From Hyalella azteca (lineage: Eukaryota; Arthropoda; Malacostraca; Amphipoda; Hyalellidae): a DNA stretch of 64,000 nt. Under the pieces are notes generated by a model. It did no database searches. It was not told the DNA's origin and saw nothing but the letters and a program-made list of their open reading frames with translations. The stretch is taken from the NCBI RefSeq assembly GCF_000764305.2, contig NW_025939293.1, positions 217,818 to 281,817 on the forward strand, written 5' to 3'. Position numbers and translations under genes: made by a program. The first letter of the stretch is position 1, and each line of letters begins with the position of its first letter. Below, in pieces: positions 1-10,777 of this stretch.

Positions 1-11
1 TAAAGTACAAT

Positions 12-1586
12 CAGCGGGTTCCCAAACTTTTTCAGGCTGGCGCCCCCTTTGGCTCCCTAGTGAATTTCTAGCGCCCCCCACAAACACATATAAAAACAAA
101 CGCCTCTCTCTTGAAATTTAGTACGCTGCAATTTCAAAAGATAAAGGTTAAACACAGATGTGTATTTGACAAATAGAACCCCCATTTAGTGAACCAATAT
201 GTTTTTATGCTGTTTTAACTGTATCAGCACTAGCAACCTAGGACGTCTCGGGCAAATTCACGGCCGGACTCGTGGCCGGTCTCACGACCAATCTCCAAAT
301 TCAATCATCAAGTAATATCTCTCAAACTAATGAAGGCAGCTCTATGAAACTTGGAACATGTAGTCATCAGAACCTAACGGTGATGTTTATATATATAGCA
401 CGTGAAAATGTTTAAATTTCACCTTTATTCGTGAGTTATATTGCGATACAAGCCGAACTTCGCAGTGATCAAAGAATTTCTTCCAACCAAACGTCGATTT
501 TTTAGCTTCTACAAATTATTTTATTTTACCTTTGTTTGCGAGTTTCTTTTTTTTTTCATTTCACCGTCATTCTTGATTTCATACTTCCTTATATTCGGCC
601 CGTATCGCTAGGCAATTTGTCGCTTAAATTCGCGGCGATCAAGAAATTTCTTCTAATTAACTACTGAACAGATTTCAACGAAACTTTGTATATAAAGACC
701 TAACCTCCCAACGGTGATGTTTAACTCGCGACAATTTTTCTAGTTTGCTTTCGTTCGCGAGTTATGCAGATACAGGAGAAACGACCGGTTTAACCAAGAG
801 CCGTTTACGTATAGCCGTATAAACCCGCAAACGAAGGCAAAATCGAAAAAATTGTAACGAACTAAACGTCACTTTTGCTAAGGTTAGGTATTTAAAATAC
901 CGAGTTTCGTTGAAATCTGTTGTGTAGTTTGGAAGAAATTTCTTGATTACTGCGAATTTAAGCACGTTTTACTGTTTAAATCACGAATGAAGGTGGAATG
1001 AAAAAAAAAACTCGCAAACGAAGGCTCAATCGAAAAAATTTTCATGAGTTAAACATTACCGTTCGGTAGGACGGTAGTTAGGACTGTAAATTCAAAATTT
1101 CGTTCAAATCTTCTCAGTAGTTTGGAAGAAATTCCTTGATCACTGAATTTCGGCCCGTATTGCCATATAACTATGGCAAAAACAAATGAAGGCCAAATTA
1201 AAAAAATTTTCACGAGCTAAACATTACCGATAGGTCCTAATGAATATGTTACCAAGTTTCATCGAGTTAAGTTTGTTAGAGACATAACCCTTGATCGTTG
1301 AATTTGGAAATTGGCTGTGAGACCGGCCGCGAGTCCGGCTATTAATTTGTCTGAGACGTAATCCAACGAGAGGTTAAAAAAACAGATCTGGGTGAAAAAA
1401 ACATTGCTGAGAGTCAAGTGCTGCACGTGTTGTGTACAAATCGTCAAACAAACGTTCGAACTTCTGACTTCGACTTCGGACTGCCGCCCACCTATCGCCC
1501 CCCTTCCGCCCTTTTCTTCCTTACCGCCCCCCAAAATTTTTCCACCGCCCCTAGGGGGGCGATGTCGCCCACTTTGGGAACCACTG
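12..1586. mobile_element. hAT-like non-autonomous element (carries a nested foldback element)
   Basis: Left end cagcgggttcccaaactttt and right end (reverse complement cagtggttcccaaagtgggc) form imperfect inverted ends of the CAGTGGTTCCCAA type seen in hAT elements. Flanks aagtacaa (3-10) and aagtacat (1587-1594) are an 8-bp target duplication with one mismatch, as hAT elements produce. Subterminal GC-rich runs (cgcccccc) occur at both ends. There is no transposase; most of the interior is the foldback element at 243-1359. Confidence 0.75.
243..1359. mobile_element. Foldback element copy 1
   Basis: The two ends are inverted copies (acgtctcgggcaaattcacg and the complement of attaatttgtctgagacgt), including a ggccggactcgtggccggtc-like motif. 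The similarity continues inward along both arms, so the whole element is a long imperfect hairpin centred near 800. Arms are built of subrepeats of about 150-180 bp (aactactgaac...tttcttgatcactgcgaatt...gttatatggcgatac...gaaggcaaaatcg). Confidence 0.75.
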
Positions 1587-1678
1587 AAGTACATGATTTT
1601 TTTAGGATATAAATATTATTCATCGTAAATAGTTAATCATTGACTACAATGGAATTAAATGCATTCTTTGACTTACAG

Positions 1679-4600
1679 GACAAAGCACAGACTCGGTGGT
1701 GCTGACATTCGAGCAAGGACTGCCCCACCTCACTGTACCGCTGCCCTCTAGAAGAGAACTCTGTCGCTTCCCTCTGCGCCCGGTCACCCACACCGTCGAC
1801 ACCCTCGTACAGCAGCTACAGGCCGAAGATCGGGGCATTGATAGGGTGCTCGTACGGACTGTTGGTGCGTTGTCGTAAATTTCTTCTTTTCCTTGTTTTT
1901 TTCTCCTGAAATGTTAGTTTAGTACAACCGGGTAATCATACGAACTGTTGGTAGCTAACCGATAGCTGACCAATGGCTGACCAATAGCTGAACAATAGCT
2001 GACCGATAGCTAACCAATGGCTGACCAATAGCTGACTGATAGCTAACCAATGGCTGACCAATAGCTGACCAATGGCTGACTAATAACTGACCAATAGCTA
2101 ACCGATAGCTAACCAATGGCTGACCAATAGCTGACCAATAAACAGGTGCCAGTATGACCAGTAAATAACTGTCATGCTGACACTTCGCTGCTACTGTCAC
2201 GATGATTGCTTCTAATTCAATTGAATAATAAAACAGAGGTTCTTGTTCTTATTGGTGCGGGACTTGAAATAGCCGCATGAATATCAACTTACGGTATAGT
2301 TTTCTGGTCCATCTCAGACGCAGTTGATTGATATTTTTGTTATATCCTCAACATTCCGTAAAAGTTGGATGTTCTCGGAGGAAATGTACTTAGTTTTGGC
2401 ATGTTGGAGTGAAATGCATTTATTTATGTAGCGTGATGGATATTAACTGCTGAGTTGTGTGAAGTGACATACTGGCTACGGAAATAGTTGTTTATTTCTT
2501 TATCTGGCTGTTGTTTTATTCTTTTTAGAGCATTTTCACATTTACGGAAAAAAGGCGCTATTGTGCTCGTCATGTCCGTCCGCCCGTCCGTTCGTAACTT
2601 CACGTTTTCGTCGATTTTAAGAATACTTTAAAACTTGTCGTGATTTAGATTATAGTTTTAGATTGGATGAATATTGGCATTTCCAAAAATATGTAACATG
2701 ACTCAGGTCTTTTTAGCGCATTTTCTCATGTATGGAAAAAATGCACTATTGTGCTCGCCATGTTCGTCTGTCTGTCCGTCCGTCGGTGACTTCACGTTTT
2801 CGTCGACGGAAAAATGCGCTATCTGTCACTCACTGCAGCGACTACTGAGTTATATTTTTTCTTTCATTAAACTGTTATTTATTACTTGGCTGTGTTGACA
2901 GGAAGAGCTGACCGACTTGTCAGACGTGCGTCAATTGGTCAACAAACTGTACGCAGCCCTGCACGTTGACGAGCATCAAGTGGCCAGAGAACGCGACATT
3001 ATGCAGGAAATTGAGGAAATAAGGACGCAACTTATTCCCCTAGAAAAGGTGATTACGAATATTTCGATAAATGCATTGTCATTTCCTGCAGCCATAAATT
3101 GATGTATAATGATTTCAGTTCTAATTTGCTTCAGATTTCAGAGATTGAGCGTAGGATTTCAGATCTAAAGACCAGTGCTTGGTTCCATGATGAAGGTTCA
3201 ACTGAAGGTACCTATAAATATTTGCAATAAGTTCTTACAATGTAATTAAAACCAACGCAATCATTATTAATTTGACAAAATTGAATTTCTACCCTACTCT
3301 TTCCCACTCTATTTCAATAATCCTAACGCCATGCTTGGAGTTGCAACAACAATTCCACAAGCAGATTGCGTTAACAATAAGTTCTAAGCTCTACTTGTCA
3401 TTAGATGGAAGCGTATATCATGTTTTGTAGAAAGTAGATCGCTTGTTTTATTCAAAGACACTCTTCGTGCTTTTTATCGCAATTTTTAATTTGCAATTTA
3501 TCAAGACCAGCTTTTGAGTAATGTCACAGCGACGGTCTAAGCTGGTAGACGCAATATATTTCTTGATATTTAGATTAAACCAATACTCGTTATTTTTTCA
3601 CAGCAACGGTCCAAGCTAGTAGCAACAATATATTTATTGATATTTAGTTAAAACCAAATCTCGTATTTTTTCACAGCAACTGTCCAAGCTAGTAGCCGCA
3701 ATATAGTTATTGATTTTTAGTTTAAGCCAACACTCGGGTTTTTTCCTCAGCCACCGTCAAAGCTGCTAGCAAAAATATATTTATTCATCATAGTTAAAAC
3801 CAAATCTCGTCTTTTCACAGCAACCGTCCAAGCTGGTAGACGCAATTATCTCTTGATATTCAGTTAAAACCAAAACTGTTTTTTTTTATTCACAGCAACG
3901 GTCGAAGCTAGTAGCGGCAGCGGAGCGTCGCGCCACGGTGCTCATGTACGCAGGCCTGGGCTACATGGCGCTGCAGTTTGGGTTCCTCGCTCGTCTCACT
4001 TGGTGGGAGTATTCCTGGGACATCATGGAGCCTGTGACGTATTTTGTGACGTACGGCACTGCTATGGCTTGCTACGCTTACTACGTTCTTACCAAACACG
4101 TACGTAGTGGGCCTTGAAGTAAAAATATGCGTGTAAAAATACGTATTTTGTGACGTACGGCACTGCCATGGCTTGCTACGCTTACTACGTTCTTACCAAA
4201 CACGTACGTAGGGGGGCCTTGAAGTAAAAATATGCGTTTAAAAGTTACTTTTTAAAGACAACACTTCTAAAGAGGTCAGTGTCTCTGATGTTACACATGT
4301 ACAATGAATTTCTTATCTTATTTATTTATATTAAAAGAAATTTTTGAACAATTTTTTTAATATAAGAAAAAATTTCTAATTATTTATTCTGTCAATTGAT
4401 TCTAGCATTGTCTCCAATTTTATGCGAAATTTCAGATCGATTGGACAGGGAGAAGTGTGTTAAATATCGATTATAAGATTTGTAGCAGACAAACAAACAA
4501 CAAGAAGTTAACTTAAAGAAAAGTGTTGTAACTAAAGGCGCCTGTGTCTTGTGCTTCTTGTCTTTTATCCCTTAAATTTGCAGTATACTGTACAGCTGCA

Positions 4601-5351
4601 CTTACCTCAGTTACAAATGTATTTATATCTTAAAAAATATTATTTTTGCCTATTATAGGAACCAGTGTTAGATTGTTAATAAATTGTATTTCAATAATTC
4701 ACTAGCTAATTCGTTTCTATTCCCCAAATAAGCTGAATTCCACAAGGACGATTTTCACCGAAGACTTTCTTTACTAAAGTATTTCATCTTTATGAAGGAG
4801 TCATTCTTAAATTTATTAAATTCGTCTTTGTTCTGACTTTTTTCGAATTAAATACAACATTTCGAGTTCATTTCTATTTATTCCAGTTGCAAACCAAATT
4901 ATTTCTTATCTGTTACATGTTGAACCTCTTCAACTACATCGTCCCTCAATTTCACTTGTCCCAAGCTGGGCTCTGTAATGAATTTTTATTTCGTTCATGT
5001 GGGTTCCCAGTGGATCTCATCATCTCTGCCATAAATCTCTATTTCGTTCATGTTTATTTATTTTCACAGGACTTCCTGCTACCGGAGGTCCGCGACCGTC
5101 AGTTTTTGCTTGGGTTCCACCGCAAGGCGCGCAAGACAGGCATGGACGTGGATAACTACAACAGCCTCAAGAACCGCCTTCACGCCCTTGAGTCAGACCT
5201 GCGGCGTCTTAGGGACCCTTTGGCCCTCAACCTCCCGCCTCAGAGGCTTGCTAAAATAATCGCAGAGGATGCCGCCCAAAGTCCCTTGAAGTCGAGCACT
5301 TTCTCGGTGCTGCAGGATCAGCTCAAGAGTCTGCTCAAGATCAAGCACTGA
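1679..5351 (+). CDS. MCU: Mitochondrial calcium uniporter pore subunit, 3' part (exons 1679-1864, 2902-3048, 3896-4099, 5070-5351)
   Basis: MCU is the channel-forming subunit that carries Ca2+ across the inner mitochondrial membrane. The first visible exon encodes the N-terminal matrix domain ([19 protein letters not shown] AEDRGIDRV). The second encodes the coiled coil before the membrane (ends RTQLIPLEK). The third, phase 0 at both ends, encodes both transmembrane helices around the pore signature [16 protein letters not shown], with the Asp and Glu that form the selectivity filter. The last encodes the C-terminal coiled coil ([26 protein letters not shown]) and stops at 5349-5351. Joins PLEK|QRSKL and LTKH|DFLL match the animal family. 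The mitochondrial targeting sequence and first exons lie upstream of the window or are lost. Exon 1679-1864 ends in phase 1 but 2902-3048 starts in phase 0, so about 35 residues of the matrix domain (one exon) are not found in between. Identity is certain; completeness is not. Confidence 0.95.
1955..2140. repeat. 11-bp tandem repeat (unit like tgaccaatagc)
   Basis: About 17 degenerate copies of an 11-bp unit (tgaccaatagc, tgaccgatagc, taaccaatggc) fill part of the MCU intron where an exon is missing. Confidence 0.9.
2528..2850. repeat. Dispersed repeat, two copies (also at 52690-52810, inverted)
   Basis: Two copies of a unit containing aaaaatgcactattgtgctc, runs of gtccgtccgtccg and cttcacgttttcgtcga lie in the MCU intron. 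A third copy in reverse orientation occurs at 52690-52810. All share a ctgtcactcactgcag motif at one end where complete. This is an interspersed repeat; no coding sequence is apparent. Confidence 0.7.
3135..3203 (+). other. Possible alternative or decoy exon in MCU intron
   Basis: After a TTTGCTTCAG acceptor there is an open stretch reading [20 protein letters not shown], charged and helix-like, followed by a GTTCAA or GTACCT donor. It lies between the PLEK exon and the pore exon. Both possible donors leave phase 1, whereas the pore exon needs phase 0, so including it would shift the frame. It may be a poison exon, an alternative terminal exon or chance. Confidence 0.25.
3519..3895 (+). repeat. 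Tandem array of copies of the pore-exon splice acceptor
   Basis: Five degenerate units of about 73-80 bp start near 3525, 3600, 3675, 3748 and 3816. Each has a T-rich tract, a cacag acceptor and a copy of the first ~20 nt of the pore exon (caacggtccaagctagtag). The sixth unit is the true acceptor and exon start at 3896. Confidence 0.85.
4037..4244 (+). repeat. 104-bp tandem duplication of the pore-exon 3' end and donor
   Basis: 4037-4140 and 4141-4244 are nearly identical. The first copy covers the last ~63 nt of the pore exon plus its GTACGT donor and the start of the intron. The second is an intronic duplicate with the same donor. The exonic part differs by a silent change (GCT to GCC). 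Confidence 0.9.
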
Positions 5352-5763
5352 AACATCTATTTCTTATGAAATTCTTTTAGAATTCGTTACGATCGCTGCA
5401 ACCGTAAAAGGCTGGTGATGTACCTATTATTTTTTTTTTGTGGTCAACATAATGTGGTTATTCTTTTACGTTCTTGGCAATATCATCTTATCGGTTGCAA
5501 TGTTGCTGTTCCGACCTGTGAGTTTTGATTGAGAGTATTGCAACATTGATCGCCCCCAAAGAACTTCCTTCAGTGCACAAATATCGCTTTGAACTCGTCT
5601 CAAATTTCTAACCTTGATAAATTTTGTTCCGGTTGATAATAACCGGTTGATAACTTTTAATGCTTAAAAGTGTAAACTGATTTCAAGTATTGTCAATCTT
5701 TTTTTTTTTTGGTGTTATTCCGTTGACAGAGAATTCAATGATATGCTTTAACGGCCACAAAGG

Positions 5764-5769
5764 AATAAA
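5764..5769 (+). terminator. Candidate MCU polyadenylation signal
   Basis: AATAAA lies about 410 nt after the MCU stop. Further AT-rich candidates follow near 5880. Position is plausible but not proven. Confidence 0.35.
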
Positions 5770-8700
5770 AAAGATGGTGTAAGAAATGTATCCGGAAATA
5801 AATCATCACATCGTGGTGCTGTGTTAGATATTTGCCTGCTATTTCTTGACTGTAGTTAGTGAGCGAAAATTTCAATTAAATAAATCATCATAAACGAGGT
5901 TACTTTGAAACCTGGCCTTAGTTTTGCATCGCTGGCGACACCAATCGAGTTGTTCTTTCCACTCTCAAATTGTTGATTATGACGATAGTTTTAAAAATAC
6001 GATTTTTTGAGATTGTTAAACTGCAGCCGTGTATGATATTCACACGATGTTGGAGTCTCCTTTGCTTGCGGTACAAAATACTGGCAACTCTTGTTAGAAA
6101 TAAACGATAAAGAAATGAAGTGGGAAAAAATTTTTAATTGTCATTGTCATATCTGTGTCGCTATAACAGCGAGAACAGGAGAATTTGTTTATACGTGTGC
6201 AAACCGTAAACTTTCAAAACTAATCTTTCATAGCAAAATTGATATTATGTTTCTAACTTTGAATATATTACAGATATTATTAAACCTGACCAGACATCGA
6301 ATCGTTGCAACATGATGTACCCGAATTGGATTTTGTTCGCTTAAAAATCCAACATCATCTCTAGTATTGTACTTAATTTATATAATATGTCCCTCTAGCG
6401 ACCTGGCATCACACCTAGTCTCTTGCTGCATCATCACATAATGTCCATCACTATCATTGTTATCACTGACCTGCACTCTTCTAACGAACATCACATCTAT
6501 CATTGTACTGCATCATCGATCGTGATAATAACTGCTCTGCTCTCGCTTCTATTGAGTCATATTTCATGTTGATAGCTTCGGAAAAAAAATCGATCGTCAG
6601 TTCATTATCTTTTTGCCGACACTATCATGTTTTTTATTTCGCTCTATTCTAATACCTAGTATTTCTTATCAAGCACAAATACGTACCATGTTTTTTCCTG
6701 TATTTCTGTATCTACCTATACTTATCTTTCCTGTTTTCTTCAATCGCCAATTCATTCTTTAAAGACATAACGAACAAATGTTAATCAAATCGCGAATAAG
6801 ACTGCATCAAAATGCATTTAGATCTTTTTCTAATTTTGTAGGACGTAGCTATAGAAGTTCCATATCGAGTTCCCTGCCAAAGCTTCCTCGAATGTAGTGC
6901 TAGAGTTGCGATTAAAAAATTTCCTTGTTGAAGTTGCGTAATCTGTACGACGCGCCGTGCTGTGCACGCGTTAATATCCAATGATATTTAGGAATCATGC
7001 TGCCAAGCTTATAGGTTAACTGCTAAGATACCCCTACATGTTAATTAGGATGTGTTTTATGCCCTAACGTGCTTTATTGAGTTCTTGTTTGTTCCACAGT
7101 TTATTAGTTTAGAATATTCATCCCAACTGGAAGTTCCGAATTTACGTGGAAGATAATACATTAGTATGAGTGATGATCTTCCAATCATTTGTTAAGTTCT
7201 CTTCTTAAGAGCGTCAAGGTTGAACTATAATCGCAATGCTCGCCGAATTATTAGCTAGAGACTACATGAATAAATTCATGCTCTAAACTAATTCTATATA
7301 GCATAATCCTAAGGCATTCTGATTCGTTTCTAGTTATAGATTTGGTTAATTTAATATTAATGGTGTTAATTGTGTTACAAGAAAAAAATATGTGACTTTA
7401 AACGAATATTTATTTGCGAGAAAATATGTAGTTATTCGAATTTATTTGTGATACGATGTTTCTTTGACATATTCGAAACCAAATCTGAATTATAAAGCGA
7501 AAAGATATTTTTCAACGCTTAGAAGAATGCATATTGATTTGAAACGTCATAACCGAAATAGTTTTCGGTGAGTCGTAAAGTTCAGATACAATAGATAAGT
7601 CTTGTTCGACATTACCCAGACTTAATCCAAGCTAACTGCCAAACTCCTCGACCTAGATGGGTAAATGGTCTCGTAATACACTACGAAATTAAAAAATTAT
7701 GGTTAAAAAAATATATATATATTTACAATCTTTATTTCATCTATCGTGACGATTTTAATGACAAGACGTTTTCAGTAGACCAGCTCAGCCACTATTTGAT
7801 AACGATAAGAGGAGTATCGGTGAAGGCTATTCTATTGCATGAAATGCATGGTTATGAATAAGCATGCCTTTGTAGTTCTGAGGATACCGTTGGCATAGTC
7901 TTTCGTACCGCTATACTCCCGCCCTCTATGACTGCCAACCATTAATCATGTCGAGCTAGAAATCGATTTTTGTTAAATATACTCGTGTATGTCGAATATT
8001 TAATGTGCGTCGAAATAAAGAGCTGACAGAACAAAAGCAAATTTCGACTCGAAATTTGCCGTAATAAAGTATCTTTTAAATATATGCTGATTTGCGTGAG
8101 GTTGAGGTATATTGTATGTTATTATCTAACTTTATACTGGTCAATAAAATAACGAATTACTTAATTCAACATAATCCTTTATAGATGTGTTCACTTAAAG
8201 GTGTGCAAATGAGCACTTGATAACTTTCATAACTTCCACCTTGCTTTGGAAGAATTTAAATTTTATAACAGTTGTGTGCCATCGCTGAAATGTTTTTCAC
8301 GAAACCCTCCTTGTCACTTCGTCTCTTTGAGATGCTAACGCTGCTTCTTTCGAGCCAGCTTCAGTGGGCTGGACAATTGAGACCTTCCGCCCCTTGTGGG
8401 TGATGAATGATTGTTTGATTTAAGAAACTTTCAATAATTAAGACCTTCCACCTCGTTGGTGATGTTCATCTTGACTTTCTGTCCGAGATAGCTTAATTAA
8501 TAGCTAAAGCGCTAGTAAAAATTTGGCCACAAAACTAAACTAACTTGTCGCGAAATTTTCGTTGCTCATTGTGGCATTGACAAGTTCCATATTAATTTAT
8601 CTTCTGTTGCCTATTTCACCTCCTATCTATTATTAATGTACATGCAAATAGTAAATCGTAATTTCTGTCAAACTATTGTTAGGCGCCACCGTTCTCGTCG

Positions 8701-10749
8701 ATTGATAATGTAACCAGAGATTTAGTATTAAGTAACATCGTTGTTGGCACGCTATGATTAAGCCTGTCTGTAATAAGTATTATCTATGATGAATATTAGC
8801 CATTTATGAATCACGCTTTTAAATAAAGCTTCTCTTCACCGATTCTCTTCCAAATCTTCGCTGCTGTACTTTTATCATTGCTTCTCATTGCTCCTAGATG
8901 CGAATCAAGATTCTTGGCTAGACTATTTTATTTCGTTGGTTTCCGGTTCAAATTCAAATTTCGGTTCAACTGCTTGAAGGTTTCGCTAAATAGAATTGAT
9001 ATTTTTATTTTTCCAATCATCACTTATTTGATCAGCTTGGTGATATTTAATCATTTATTCAGCTTTAGGGCCTGCCGACAAATGAGAATTTTGGAGTTGA
9101 TTGTAGAAAAAATGCATCTTGATCTTTTGAGAAAATGAGAAAATGATAAAAATGGTCTTCAAAGAGTGCAGAAAATCACACCATCTTCCGTATTTCTGCT
9201 CGTTAGACCCTAAAAAATTGCTAAATTAATCATGGATGATAAATCAAACTCGTTATTTGTTCCCTGTATCTGTATTAGCTTGCGTAACTTTGCATTAGTA
9301 TGAGAATATATATCTCATTAACGAAATTATAAGTAAATTTATCCAAGTCTGGCTATTTATCTCGCTGCGTGTAACTGAGTTGGTATAAAGCTGTCCCTTA
9401 AGGCTACTGTTTATCGGTCTTGCACTCTGTCTCTTGCATTCGATTTCAGGTTTACATAGCCATATGCTCAAATGTTTGTCGTTATTAAGTAAATAAGGCG
9501 CTTGCGATGAATGCATCATGATAAACTAACCGATTCTATGTTCTGGATTACCCATAAAATATATTAAGCGAGAGATCAAACGCAATGCTGTTACCTTAAT
9601 CCTCCAATTATGTATTTTGCAACAGACGTATGAGTATGTCAAATGAGGAAAAATACGATTAAAGCATACCGATTCAAGAAGAAATTCATTTAAAGCTTTC
9701 GAATATGGCGCTTTTTCAGGTGACTTTCATGATTCGAGGAACCCCCAGCTTAGTGTTATCGGCTTCTCTCAGTCTCATTAGCTTATGTCTCGTAAAATTA
9801 AATTAAATTATGCAGGATTAGTAAAAACAACTTATATACACGAGTCTTATGTCATTTCAACTATTTGTTTACAAAAGCCTCAATTTTCTACCCGGCTTTA
9901 AACTTCACTACGTTAAGAAAAATAATTATTGACATCGGAGTGTTCCTAATCTAACAAAACTACAATGATGTGTATATTTGAATGGAAACATTCGTGCGTA
10001 AATAATTAATGTGTTTTGTAACATTGGACATTTATGAAAGCTTGATCAGAGCGCCGTTAAGTTTTCTAATGGAAATAGTTATCATACTGGGTGATTTATA
10101 TATTGTGCATTTCATGCGAGGATCTTGCATGTAAATTGTTCAATAGTTGTACGATGTCTTGTAGCATCAGCTTGATATGAAACCTGTAAAAACAACTCGT
10201 GAAAATATAGCAGCTACGTAGACTCTTCCCGAGAACACTTTGATTGCGCTTTCAACGCCCCATCCTGTAAAACATTAAAGCCCATTTACCTTTTATGCTT
10301 CCAATAGTCCTAATGTCAGTAGCAGCGCGTGCGAAATAATTTAGCTTAGAAATAAACAACGGCTCGGGGGACGTTGAAAATTAAGTTGCGAACTGAACCT
10401 GTTAACAGACAATTATCCTGCAGTCTTCGACCATCGTCTGTTGCTTATTTATTCATAGTTATCTTCTATCTTATTCTCATTGTCATGTGACCGTCCTTTG
10501 CACTAACTGTGCTGCCAGGCTATTTCTCTTTCACTTGATAGATTCTTGCTTCAAATGTTTTATTCTATTCTTGTATGGTAGACTGGTTCGACTATGGTTG
10601 AATTATACAAGGTTGACCCACGAGAATTTCCGTCTTTCAGTTCAGCTTTCTTGTTACGTCACTGAGATCGAGAAACGTAAACAAACCCGTCATTCCCATG
10701 ACGGATTGGTTGACTGGTTTGATCGCATTTATGCGATTGGTTAATGCCC

Positions 10750-10777
10750 GTGACGTCACTGAGATCAGTGACGTCAC
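10750..10777. promoter_or_regulatory. Palindromic pair of CRE motifs
   Basis: Two perfect TGACGTCA sites (10751-10758 and 10769-10776) sit in a palindrome with 13-bp arms and a 2-bp spacer. TGACGTCA is the binding site of CREB/ATF-type bZIP factors. A half site (acgtcactgagatc) repeats nearby around 10656. No gene start is visible beside it, so function is unproven. Confidence 0.4.

Noticed and set aside
1955..2200. Repetitive open frame with Ser-Ala-Ile-Gly-Gln-type repeats
   Set aside because: Translation of the 11-bp tandem repeat in the MCU intron, not a gene.
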